DNA from: Roseiarcus sp963781895
GTDB lineage: Bacteria; Pseudomonadota; Alphaproteobacteria; Rhizobiales; Beijerinckiaceae
Direction of reading: 5' to 3'
NCBI GenBank assembly: GCA_963781895.1
Contig: CAWAIM010000051.1
Span: 17,868-81,867, forward strand
Length of the DNA: 64,000 nucleotides
A program made the position numbers and the translations under genes. The notes beneath the pieces are model-generated. The model was not told the origin of the DNA, did not search any database, and saw nothing but the letters and a program-made list of their open reading frames with translations. Shown here in pieces: positions 47,046-55,047 of the stretch (positions are counted from its first letter, which is position 1; each line of letters opens with the position of its first letter).

Positions 47046-48343
47046 GCGCGCACGCGCGGGTCATCCGCGGCCGCGTCCTCACGTTCACCGACGATCCCGC
47101 GGATGCGGGAGCGTCGGCGCGCGTCTATCTCGAGGACGGCGCCGTTCTCGTCGCGAACCGCCGCGTCGAGGCGGTCGGCGCGGCGCGCGACATACTCGCG
47201 CTCGCTCCGCGAGGCGCACCCATTGACGATCATTCCGGATCAATCGTCATGCCCGGACTGATCGACGCCCACATCCACTATCCCCAGACCCAGGTCATCG
47301 GCTCCTATGGCGCGCAGCTGCTCGACTGGCTGCACAACTACACCTTCGTCGAGGAGCAAAAATTCGTCGATCCCGCTCACTGCACGAGGATCGCGGACTT
47401 CTTTCTCGACGAATTGTTCCGCTGCGGCACCACGACGGCGATGGTCTATTGCACGGTGCATCCGCAATCCGTCGACGCTTTCTTCGCCGCGGCCGAGCGG
47501 CGCGGCGCCCGGATGATCGCCGGCAAAGCGATGATGGATCGCGACGCGCCCGCCGGCCTGATGGACACCGCCGAGCGCGGCTATGACGAGAGCAAGGCGC
47601 TGATTCAGCGCTGGCGAGGACGCGGTCGGCTCGACTACGCGATCACGCCGCGTTTCGCGGTGACCTCGAGCAAAGAGCAATTGGAGGCGGCCGGCGCGCT
47701 CGCCCGCGAGTTCCCCGAGGCCTACGTCCAGACGCACCTCGACGAGAATAAGGCGGAAATTGCGCGCGTCGCCCAGCTATTTCCGGACGCGCGCAGCTAT
47801 CTCGACGTCTACGACAGAGCCGGGCTCCTCGGACCGCGCTCGGTTTTTGGGCACTGTATCCATCTCGAGGACAGCGAAGTCGCCGCGCTGGCGGCGAGCC
47901 GGTCCGTCGCCGCATTCTGTCCGACCTCGAACCTGTTTCTCGGCTCGGGCCTGTTCGATCAGGCGAGGCTCGTTCGCGCGGGCGCGCGAATTGCGCTCGC
48001 CACCGACGTCGGCGGCGGAACGAGCTATTCGATGCTGCGCACGGCCGCCGAAGGCTACAAGGTCCTCCAGCTCAATCGACAGTCCTGGCCGGCGCTGCAA
48101 GCCTTCTATCGGATGACGCTTGGCAACGCGCGCGCGCTCAGCCTCGACGACCGCATCGGCTCGATCGAAACCGGCAAGGAGGCCGATTTGGTCGTGCTCG
48201 ATTCGCGCGCGACGCCCTCGATGGCGCATCGGATGGAAACGGCGGACGGCGATCTCGAGGCGGAGCTGTTCGCCCTGATCACGATGGGCGACGATCGCGC
48301 CGTGCGCCAAACCTATGTCGCGGGCGAGCCGCGCAAGGCTTGA
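47042..48343 (+). CDS. guaD: guanine deaminase
   Basis: A 433-residue amidohydrolase that converts guanine to xanthine. The zinc site is PGLIDAHIHYPQTQVIGSYG (HxH), with YVQTHLDENKAEI, FGHCIHLEDSEVA and LATDVGGGTSYSML supplying the remaining His and Asp ligands; all are diagnostic of GuaD. The start overlaps the puuE stop as ATGA, so both are translated together and link guanine to the urate-allantoin route. Xanthine and urate oxidation genes are not in the window. Confidence 0.93.
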   Translation: MSAHARVIRGRVLTFTDDPADAGASARVYLEDGAVLVANRRVEAVGAARDILALAPRGAPIDDHSGSIVMPGLIDAHIHYPQTQVIGSYGAQLLDWLHNYTFVEEQKFVDPAHCTRIADFFLDELFRCGTTTAMVYCTVHPQSVDAFFAAAERRGARMIAGKAMMDRDAPAGLMDTAERGYDESKALIQRWRGRGRLDYAITPRFAVTSSKEQLEAAGALAREFPEAYVQTHLDENKAEIARVAQLFPDARSYLDVYDRAGLLGPRSVFGHCIHLEDSEVAALAASRSVAAFCPTSNLFLGSGLFDQARLVRAGARIALATDVGGGTSYSMLRTAAEGYKVLQLNRQSWPALQAFYRMTLGNARALSLDDRIGSIETGKEADLVVLDSRATPSMAHRMETADGDLEAELFALITMGDDRAVRQTYVAGEPRKA

Positions 48344-48364
48344 TCCGGTTTGCAGCCCGAAGCG

Positions 48365-48751
48365 TCAGATGCTTTCGACCACGCGCTGCAGCGCCGCGCG
48401 CACTTGGGCGGCGACCGCGGAGAGTTTTGGGTTGCCGACCGTCTGCATCGCGGTCGCCGGATCGATGGAGGAGACTTCGACCTCGCCGTTCTCGTAGCGC
48501 TGTACGATTACGTTGCACGGCAGCATCACGCCGATCTTGGCTTCCGCGCTCAACGCTTGAAACGCGAGATTCGGATTGCAAGCGCCGAGGATGCGATAGG
48601 GCCTGAAATCCTTGCCAATCTTCGACTTCAGGGTCTCCGCAACGTCAATCTCCGTCAGCACGCCAAAGCCCTCGGCTTTCAGGGCGTCCTTGACGCGGGC
48701 GATCACGGCGTCGAAATCTCCGGTGGTCTTGCGGCTGATGTCGTAAGTCAT
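48365..48751 (-). CDS. DUF302 family protein
   Basis: A 128-residue cytoplasmic protein. VKDALKAEGFGVLTEIDVAE, YRILGACNPNLAFQALSAE and VMLPCNVIVQRYENGEVEVS are the characteristic DUF302 motifs, including the conserved Cys in LPCN. The biochemical role of this family is unknown, but members are often linked to redox, sulfur or metal stress genes. It is the third gene of a small operon with a rhodanese and an AhpD-like gene. Confidence 0.88.
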   Translation of the reverse strand: MTYDISRKTTGDFDAVIARVKDALKAEGFGVLTEIDVAETLKSKIGKDFRPYRILGACNPNLAFQALSAEAKIGVMLPCNVIVQRYENGEVEVSSIDPATAMQTVGNPKLSAVAAQVRAALQRVVESI

Positions 48752-48779
48752 AGGCCTTGGTCCGTTACGTGAACAACCG

Positions 48780-49121
48780 TTACCGCGAGAGCGCGCCCCC
48801 GCGCGAGCGCCAGCCGGCGACGCCGCCAGCATAATGCTTGACTTCCTCGCGTCCAGACGCATGCGCCTTGCCGAGCGCATGAAGCGAACGCTTGCCGGAA
48901 TGGCATATCAGAATGACTGGCTTGCCGGACGGCAGCAGCAACGGGTCGAAAGTCGAGAGGGGCATGTTGAGCGAGTTCGGGATGTGGGCGGAAGCGAACT
49001 CATGCTCCTCGCGCACGTCGACGACAACGCAGAGATCATCTTTTACCGTCTGCTCAAACTCCTCGTGGTCGATGGCGCGAGGATCAGGCCCGGCTGAACG
49101 TGAAAACATGTTGGTCAACAT
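48780..49121 (-). CDS. single-domain rhodanese-like protein
   Basis: A 113-residue sulfurtransferase-type protein. VVDVREEHEFASAHIPNSLN and the active-site loop ILICHSGKRSLHALG (Cys nucleophile) are clear, and the GGVAGWRSRGGAL tail is standard. It probably carries persulfide sulfur in the cytoplasm. It lies 28 bp upstream of the DUF302 gene and 25 bp downstream of the AhpD-like gene in the same direction. Confidence 0.92.
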   Translation of the reverse strand: MLTNMFSRSAGPDPRAIDHEEFEQTVKDDLCVVVDVREEHEFASAHIPNSLNMPLSTFDPLLLPSGKPVILICHSGKRSLHALGKAHASGREEVKHYAGGVAGWRSRGGALSR

Positions 49122-49146
49122 GAAGGTGCAGCTCCTTACTTAAGGT

Positions 49147-49513
49147 CTATGGCGCGTTCGCGCCCGAAAACAGGTTGAAGCCTCCAAGCGCGTGGTCGGC
49201 GTACATCGCCGCCCGCCCGTACCCATATAGATGGTCATGCCGAGCGTTTCGAGTACTCCCTCGCGCGCCGCGCCGCGTTCGACCGCCGCATCGACGCGGA
49301 AGACGATGCAATCGTCGCAGCGATCCGCGACAAAAAAACGGCGGCGAGTGTTGCCTTCGTCTTTTCGTCAAGCGCGCCCGACGCCGGCGCGCTTCGGGCC
49401 ACGGACGAGAATGCCTTCACCATCATGGGGGCTTCCGCCCTGACCGCCGCGCTTGGGTCTCTGGAGAAATCTTGCCCGCCATGCCGGGTCTCGTTGATGA
49501 CGTCGAATGACAT
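49147..49513 (-). CDS. AhpD/carboxymuconolactone-decarboxylase-like protein, two frame breaks
   Basis: About 122 residues if repaired. The start MSFDVINETRHGGQDFSRDP is followed by a helix with ASGALDEKTKATLAAV; after the homopolymer at 49332-49338 another frame gives VADRCDDCIVFRVDAAVERG with the CxxC redox motif and GVLETLGMTIYMG; after about 49217-49222 a third frame gives RAAMYADHALGGFNLFSG and the stop. Both breaks look like loss of one base, unlike the insertions elsewhere, so either assembly error or true decay is possible. AhpD-like proteins act as thiol peroxidase partners. It is first in the operon behind the promoter at 49588-49615. Confidence 0.65.
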
Positions 49514-49932
49514 TCCGCGCTCCCGTCGGATCGGTCCGCAAACGTCTTCGCCCCGTCCCCACGATGGTTGCTTAGTCGTCGCCGAATCACATACATTCGA
49601 ATATAAGAATGTCAAGTTCGGCCTTCGAGTTACCGAGACCCCGTGGAGCGGCGACCGACCCGGTCGCCAACCGCTTCGCGACTGGTCCCCATCCGGCGAA
49701 TGAGGCCAAATCCGCGGCCTCGCCGTCGCTTTTCTCGCGTTTCGTTCCATTCCGCCTTGCGTTCGCCCGGGGACCGAACCGCCGCTGGCTTTCTCCGGGC
49801 GGCTTTCAAAGCGCTCAATCCGAAACAGCCATCCTGGGGCGGCTTCAAGACCGTAACTCCACATAAAGGTGAGGAAGCCATCCTTGATTCGGCCGTGAAA
49901 CTCTGATTGGCCGGAGCTAGGAGACCCAGCTC
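49514..49932. other. divergent intergenic region, 419 bp
   Basis: Contains the leftward promoter with an embedded palindrome (49588-49615) for the AhpD-rhodanese-DUF302 operon, and the ribosome site TAGGAG before the rightward PHP gene. No further gene or promoter is recognised. Confidence 0.5.
49588..49615 (-). promoter_or_regulatory. promoter with embedded palindromic operator (ArsR/BigR-like)
   Basis: On the minus strand, TTGACA (49610-49615) and TATGTG (49588-49593) stand 16 bp apart. Between and overlapping them is ACATTCGAATATAAGAATGT (49593-49612), a 20-bp inverted repeat with 16 matching positions and an AT-rich centre. The ATTC-n-GAAT layout resembles ArsR-family operators such as that of BigR, a regulator of rhodanese-type operons. 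No such regulator gene is adjacent. Confidence 0.55.
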
Positions 49933-50871
49933 ATGCTCATTCCGCCTTTCTCGACGCCGGGACGTTTTTGGCGCGGCAATCTCCATGCGCATTCGACGCT
50001 CTCCGACGGGGCGTTGAAACCGGAAGACGTCGTCGAGGCCTACAAGCGCGCAGGCTATGATTTCCTCCAGGTCTCCGATCATTTTCTCGGCCGGTTCGGC
50101 TGGCCTATCGCGGATACGCGCGGGCTGCGCTCCAATGGCTTCACGACCCTGACCGGAGCGGAGCTTCACGCCATGGCGACGACGGCGGGGGAATATTGGC
50201 ATATCCTCGCGACCGGCCTGCCGATTGATTTTCCGTCGGCCGGACCCGAGGAGAGCGGGCCACAGCTGGCGACGCGCGCGCGAGCGTCGGGCGCCTTCGT
50301 CGCCATCGCCCATCCCGCGTGGTCGCAACTGACGATCGAGGACGGGCGCGCGCTCGCCTCCGCCCATGCGGTTGAGATCTATAATCACACATGCGCGATC
50401 CTGACCGATCGCGGCGACGGTTTCTATTTGCTCGACCAGCTCTGCAACGAAGATCGGCGACTGACCGGGATCGCCGGCGACGACGCGCATTTCCACTCTG
50501 GTGACATCGACGCCTTCGGCGGCTTTGTGATGGTCAAATCCGAGTCGCTCGATCCCGACGCGCTGCTGAGCGCGCTGAAGGCCGGCGCGTACTATTCGAG
50601 TCAGGGCCCGCGCATTCATGAGGTCGAGATCACCCGGACGGAGGCGCGCGTCACGTGCTCGCCGGTCCACACCATCGCTCTCGTCACCGGCGCCTCGCGC
50701 GCGCTCAGCCGCGTGGGACGCGGCGTCACATGCGCGACGATCGAGTTCGCCGAATTTGCGAAATGGGCTTGGATCGACCCTCCGCCGCTGAAATGGTTCC
50801 GCGTCATCGTCATCGACGGCCCAGGGCGAAGGGCCTGGACGAACCCGATCTGGATCGACACGCTGGGCTGA
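49933..50871 (+). CDS. PHP-domain metal-dependent phosphoesterase
   Basis: A 312-residue protein. The PHP N-terminus reads RGNLHAHSTLSDGALKPEDV (His-x-His plus Asp), followed by YDFLQVSDHFLG, AIAHPAWSQL, and the late metal ligands GIAGDDAHFH. A C-terminal beta domain follows (SSQGPRIHEVEIT). Substrates of such stand-alone PHP proteins are unknown; histidinol-phosphatase or nucleotide phosphoesterase activity is possible. It lies 133 bp upstream of hslV. Confidence 0.85.
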   Translation: MLIPPFSTPGRFWRGNLHAHSTLSDGALKPEDVVEAYKRAGYDFLQVSDHFLGRFGWPIADTRGLRSNGFTTLTGAELHAMATTAGEYWHILATGLPIDFPSAGPEESGPQLATRARASGAFVAIAHPAWSQLTIEDGRALASAHAVEIYNHTCAILTDRGDGFYLLDQLCNEDRRLTGIAGDDAHFHSGDIDAFGGFVMVKSESLDPDALLSALKAGAYYSSQGPRIHEVEITRTEARVTCSPVHTIALVTGASRALSRVGRGVTCATIEFAEFAKWAWIDPPPLKWFRVIVIDGPGRRAWTNPIWIDTLG

Positions 50872-51004
50872 CGGTGAGCAAAGATTTGAAGCCTCGCCGG
50901 GCGCGAGCCAGGGAGAGCTGGCTCCTTCGGCGCGGCCGCACACTCTTGCGCCGCGCGCGATCCGCCCATACATGCGGGGCTTGCCGATCAAAGGACAGAC
51001 GCCG

Positions 51005-51571
51005 ATGACAGACGGGATCGCCGCCCGCTCGCCTGGGTGGCATGCGACGACCATCCTGATGGTGCGCAAGAACGGCCGGGTCGTTATTGGCGGCGACGGC
51101 CAAGTCAGTATGGGGCAGACCGTCGTCAAGTCGAGTGCGCGAAAGGTTCGTCGTCTCGCCAAAGGCGAGGCCATCGCCGGCTTCGCCGGAGCGACCGCGG
51201 ATGCGTTTACTTTGTTCGAACGGCTGGAGGCCAAGCTCGAGCAATATCACGGCCAGCTCGCGCGCGCTTGCGTCGAACTGGCCAAGGACTGGCGTACCGA
51301 CCGCTACCTGCGCCGCCTGGAAGCGATGCTGCTCGTCGCCGACAGGGAGTCGGGCTTCACGTTATCTGGCGCGGGTGACGTGCTCGAGCCGGAGGCGGAT
51401 GAATTCGGGTCGGCGATGGCGATCGGCTCGGGCGGAAATTACGCGCTCGCTGCCGCCCGCGCTCTGCTGCCAACGGCGCTCGACGCGAACGAGATCGTGC
51501 GGCGCTCGATGCGCATCGCCGCCGATATCTGCGTCTACACCAACGCCAATCTGATCGTCGAAAGCCTCTGA
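51005..51571 (+). CDS. hslV: ATP-dependent protease subunit HslV
   Basis: A 188-residue proteasome-like peptidase. The short propeptide MTDGIAARSPGWHA precedes the mature N-terminal Thr in TTILMVRKNGRVVIGGDGQV, and VKSSARKVRRL, AGFAGATADAFTLFERLE and ANEIVRRSMRIAADICVYTN are standard HslV motifs. The ATG at 51005 is preferred over 50972 because it gives the usual propeptide length. It forms the double-ring chamber with HslU, encoded 4 bp downstream. Confidence 0.95.
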   Translation: MTDGIAARSPGWHATTILMVRKNGRVVIGGDGQVSMGQTVVKSSARKVRRLAKGEAIAGFAGATADAFTLFERLEAKLEQYHGQLARACVELAKDWRTDRYLRRLEAMLLVADRESGFTLSGAGDVLEPEADEFGSAMAIGSGGNYALAAARALLPTALDANEIVRRSMRIAADICVYTNANLIVESL

Positions 51572-51575
51572 CCTC

Positions 51576-52878
51576 ATGACGGAATTCTCGCCACGCGAAA
51601 TCGTTTCCGAACTCGACCGCTATATCGTCGGGCAGGCGGAGGCGAAGCGGGCGGTCGCCATCGCCTTGCGCAACCGCTGGCGTCGCCTGCGCCTGGCTTC
51701 GCCCATGCGCGAGGAGGTGATGCCGAAGAACATCTTGATGATCGGCCCGACCGGCTGCGGCAAGACGGAGATCGCGCGCCGCCTCGCCAAGCTCGCCGGC
51801 GCGCCGTTCCTGAAAGTCGAGGCGACGAAATTCACGGAGGTCGGCTATGTTGGGCGCGACGTCGAGCAGATCGTGCGCGACCTGGTCGAGATCGCAATCG
51901 CGCTGGTCAAGAGCCGCAAGCGCAAAGACATTGAAGCCAAGGCGGAACTGGCGGCGGAAGAAAGGGTGCTCGAACTCGCTCGTCGGAGCGGCTTCGTCCG
52001 CTGCGACCCGCGACGCCTTCCGCCGCAAGCTGCATGCCGGCGAACTCGACGGCAAGGAGATCGAAATCGAGCTGCCGCAGGGCGGCGGCGGGATGCCGAT
52101 GTTCGAACTTCCCAATATGCCCGGCGCCGCGATCGGGGCCATCAACATCGCCGACATTTTCGGCAAGGGCCAGCGCACCAAGCCTAAGCGCATGACGGTG
52201 AGCGAGGCCCGTGAGCCGCTCGTCGCCGCGGAAGCGGATAAGCTGCTCGATCAGGACGCAATCGTCCGTGACGCCATCAACGAGGTCGAGAGCAACGGCA
52301 TCGTCTTTCTCGACGAAATCGACAAGATCTGCGCCCGCGAGGGACGCGGCGGCGCTGATGTCTCGAGAGAAGGCGTGCAGCGCGATCTCCTGCCGTTGAT
52401 CGAGGGGACGACGGTCGCGACCAAGCACGGCACGATCAAGACCGATCATATCCTCTTCATCGCCTCCGGCGCATTCCACATTGCCCGCCCCTCCGATCTC
52501 TTGCCCGAGCTGCAGGGGCGCCTGCCGATCCGCGTCGAGCTCAAATCGCTTACCGAAGAGGATTTCAAGCGCATTCTCACCGACACCGAGGCGAGCCTCG
52601 TCAAACAATATGTCGCATTGATGCGTACGGAAGGCGTCGAGCTCGAATTCTCCGATGACGCGGTCTCGGCCATTGCCGGCATCGCCGCGAAAGTCAACGG
52701 TTCCGTCGAAAACATCGGCGCGCGCCGGCTTCAAACCGTTATGGAGCGTGTGCTCGACGAGGTCAGCTTCACAGCCGCCGACCGGTCTGGCGAAAAAGTG
52801 AGCGTCGACGCCGAATTCGTCGATCGTCATGTCGGCGATTTGGCGGCCAATGCGGACCTGAGCCGGTTCATTCTTTGA
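51576..52878 (+). CDS. hslU: ATP-dependent protease ATPase subunit HslU, one-base insertion
   Basis: About 433 residues after repair, normal for HslU. SPREIVSELDRYIVGQAEAK opens the chain, Walker A is MIGPTGCGKTEIARRLA, FTEVGYVGRDVEQIVRDL follows, Walker B is GIVFLDEIDKICARE, and GARRLQTVMERVLDEVSF marks the C-terminal domain. The frame breaks near 51973: CTC-GAA-CTC should read CTC-GAC-TCG, then LVGAASSAATRDAFRRKLHA continues. It unfolds substrates for HslV. An intact reading of every other motif argues that the break is not biological. Confidence 0.92.
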
Positions 52879-53042
52879 GGCGATGGTTCTCTAGCCGCGG
52901 ACCAGCAAGACTGATCACGGCGAACGAATCGCGGTCGGCACAAGTCAGGACTCGAGCCTTGTCGCCCCTTTTTCGGGTGCGCGCGTCTCTCAATCGTGGG
53001 TAGAATGGCGCGCCTACAAACTTTCGCATGAAGGAAGCCGCG

Positions 53043-53576
53043 ATGACGACGCCGCTTGTTCTGACCTTCGTCGGCGACGACAGGCCGGGACTCGTGAACG
53101 CGATATCCGAAAGGATCGTCGCCTGCCGCGCGACCTGGCTCGAAAGCCGCTCCGCCCAACTCGCGGGCAAATTCGCTGGCATTTTACTTGTCAGCGTCGC
53201 CGACGAGCAAGTTGCCGCGTTGGAATTGTCCCTGCGCGATCTCGAGTCGGCCGGGTTGCATCTGACGATCGAGCGGGGCGCTACGGCCCAGGACGCGGAG
53301 CCGCTGCGCTTGATCACGCTCGAGATCGTCGGCCACGAGCGCCCGGGCATCGTGCGCGACGTGACGGAGGCGCTCAACAATCTTGGCGTCAATATCGAGG
53401 AATTCGCCAGCGGCCTCGAAGGCGCGCCCTTCACCGGCGCGGCGATGTTCCGGGCGACGGCCCGTCTGCGCGCGCCCGACGGTCTCGCGCTCGGGGATCT
53501 GCGCAAGTCGCTGGAACGACTCGCGGGTGAGATCATGGTGGATCTCACGGTTGGCGAGGGCGAGACGAGCGCCTGA
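53043..53576 (+). CDS. ACT-domain glycine cleavage regulator-like protein (GcvR family)
   Basis: A 177-residue protein with two ACT domains: LTFVGDDRPGLVNAISERI at the start and LEIVGHERPGIVRDVTEALN in the second half, the latter followed by GVNIEEFASGLEGAPFTG. GcvR-type proteins bind amino acids and modulate a partner regulator. AAGGAAG just upstream favours the ATG at 53043 over 53028. It lies between hslU and trpS, without an obvious glycine cleavage gene nearby. Confidence 0.85.
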   Translation: MTTPLVLTFVGDDRPGLVNAISERIVACRATWLESRSAQLAGKFAGILLVSVADEQVAALELSLRDLESAGLHLTIERGATAQDAEPLRLITLEIVGHERPGIVRDVTEALNNLGVNIEEFASGLEGAPFTGAAMFRATARLRAPDGLALGDLRKSLERLAGEIMVDLTVGEGETSA

Positions 53577-53666
53577 GGAGAAGGATTCCGCCCCAAGAGA
53601 TCCGCCCCTTGCGCCCCCGCGTTGGCGTTGTCATAAGGCCGCCGGGCGATTCCTGGCCTCAAGCGG

Positions 53667-54707
53667 ATGATGATGGCGACCTTTCCCGAACGCGTATTCT
53701 CTGGCGTTCAGCCTACGGGCAATCTGCACCTTGGCAATTACCTCGGCGCGATCAAGCGCTTCGTAGCGATGCAGGCGACGCATCCATGCATCTATTGCGT
53801 GGTGGATCTGCATGCGATGACCTTGCCGCACGAACCGACGCAGCTGGCCCGCACCACACGCGAGGTGACGGCGGCCTTTCTCGCCTGCGGGATCGATCCG
53901 ACCGCCAATGTGGTCTTCAATCAGAGTCGGATCGCCGAACATGCCGAGCTCGCATGGATCTTTGACTGCGTCGCGCGGCTCGGATGGCTCAACCGTATGA
54001 CCCAATTCAAGGAAAAGGCCGGAAAGGATCGCGAGAACGCCTCGATCGGCCTCTTCAATTATCCGGTGCTGATGGCGGCGGACATTCTGCTTTATCGTGC
54101 AACCCATGTCCCAGTCGGCGACGACCAGAAACAGCATCTGGAGCTCACGCGCGACATCGCGCAGAAATTCAACAACGATTTTTCGGCCTCCATCGCCGCC
54201 CACGGGCACGGCGACGCCTTCTTTCCGCTTCCCGAGCCGCTGATTCAGGGTCCCGCGACACGGGTCATGAGCCTGCGCGACGGGACGAAAAAGATGTCGA
54301 AGTCCGATCCGTCGGAATACGCGCACATCGCGCTCACCGACGATGCCGACACGATCGCGCAGAAGGTCCGCAAGGCGAAGACCGATCCCGAGCCCTTGCC
54401 GAGCGAGGTGGAGGGGCTGGCGGGGCGTCCGGAGGCGGACAATCTCGTCGGCATCTTGGCCGCATTGACCGACGAAACCAAAGCCGAGGTGTTGAAGCGC
54501 TTCGCAGGGAGCCAGTTCTCGAACTTCAAGAACGCGCTTGCCGACGTCGCGATCGAGAAACTTGCGCCGATTCGCGCCGAGATGCTGCGCCTCGCCGGCG
54601 ATCCTGCCTATGTCGATTCGGTCCTCGCGCGAGGCGCGGACAAGGCTCGCGCCATCGCCGGACCGAATATGGACGCGATCAAGGACATCCTCGGTCTGAT
54701 CCGTTAG
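53667..54707 (+). CDS. trpS: tryptophan--tRNA ligase
   Basis: A 346-residue class I synthetase that charges tRNA-Trp. The HIGH-type motif appears as SGVQPTGNLHLGNYLGAIK, the KMSKS loop as GTKKMSKSDPSEYAHI, and YPVLMAADILLYRATHVPVG with DQKQHLELTRDIA are typical TrpRS motifs. The chain is intact. Three consecutive ATG codons begin at 53667, so the exact start may vary by two residues. Confidence 0.96.
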   Translation: MMMATFPERVFSGVQPTGNLHLGNYLGAIKRFVAMQATHPCIYCVVDLHAMTLPHEPTQLARTTREVTAAFLACGIDPTANVVFNQSRIAEHAELAWIFDCVARLGWLNRMTQFKEKAGKDRENASIGLFNYPVLMAADILLYRATHVPVGDDQKQHLELTRDIAQKFNNDFSASIAAHGHGDAFFPLPEPLIQGPATRVMSLRDGTKKMSKSDPSEYAHIALTDDADTIAQKVRKAKTDPEPLPSEVEGLAGRPEADNLVGILAALTDETKAEVLKRFAGSQFSNFKNALADVAIEKLAPIRAEMLRLAGDPAYVDSVLARGADKARAIAGPNMDAIKDILGLIR

Positions 54708-55047
54708 GCGCGCTCGCGCGAAATGAAATTTTTTCCCCGCCACGAGATCGTGGAGGAAGAGAAATGTGCCAAAGGATCGGCATATGTCGTCGTTCGAATG
54801 GGGAGACCCACGAGATATAGGGTGAACGTGGATCTAAGGACTTCACACGGCGCCCACGATGGTTAACGACTTTCCGGCGATCTTCTCGTAAGTCTAGTGA
54901 CAGCTGATTCGGACCTTCTTGGCGGAAGGAGACCAACGGCTGAAATCTTGGGCGGCGCGTCCGGCGTCGCCGCCCGGCTTTCATGGAGGCTATCCGGTGC
55001 GGGGGTTCGGCGCGGTGCGGTTCGCCGGAATCGGCGATCGAACGCGA
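54708..55047. other. intergenic region, 340 bp, between trpS and divL
   Basis: A short GC stem (near 54710-54722) followed by AAATGAAATTTTTT may terminate trpS. The divL frame is open upstream to a TTG at 54919, but the part before 55048 lacks coding character apart from a Gly/Arg-rich run. No promoter is evident. Confidence 0.35.

Noticed and set aside
49630..51234. 534-codon minus-strand frame opposite the PHP and hslV genes
   Set aside because: Shadow of recognised genes on the other strand.
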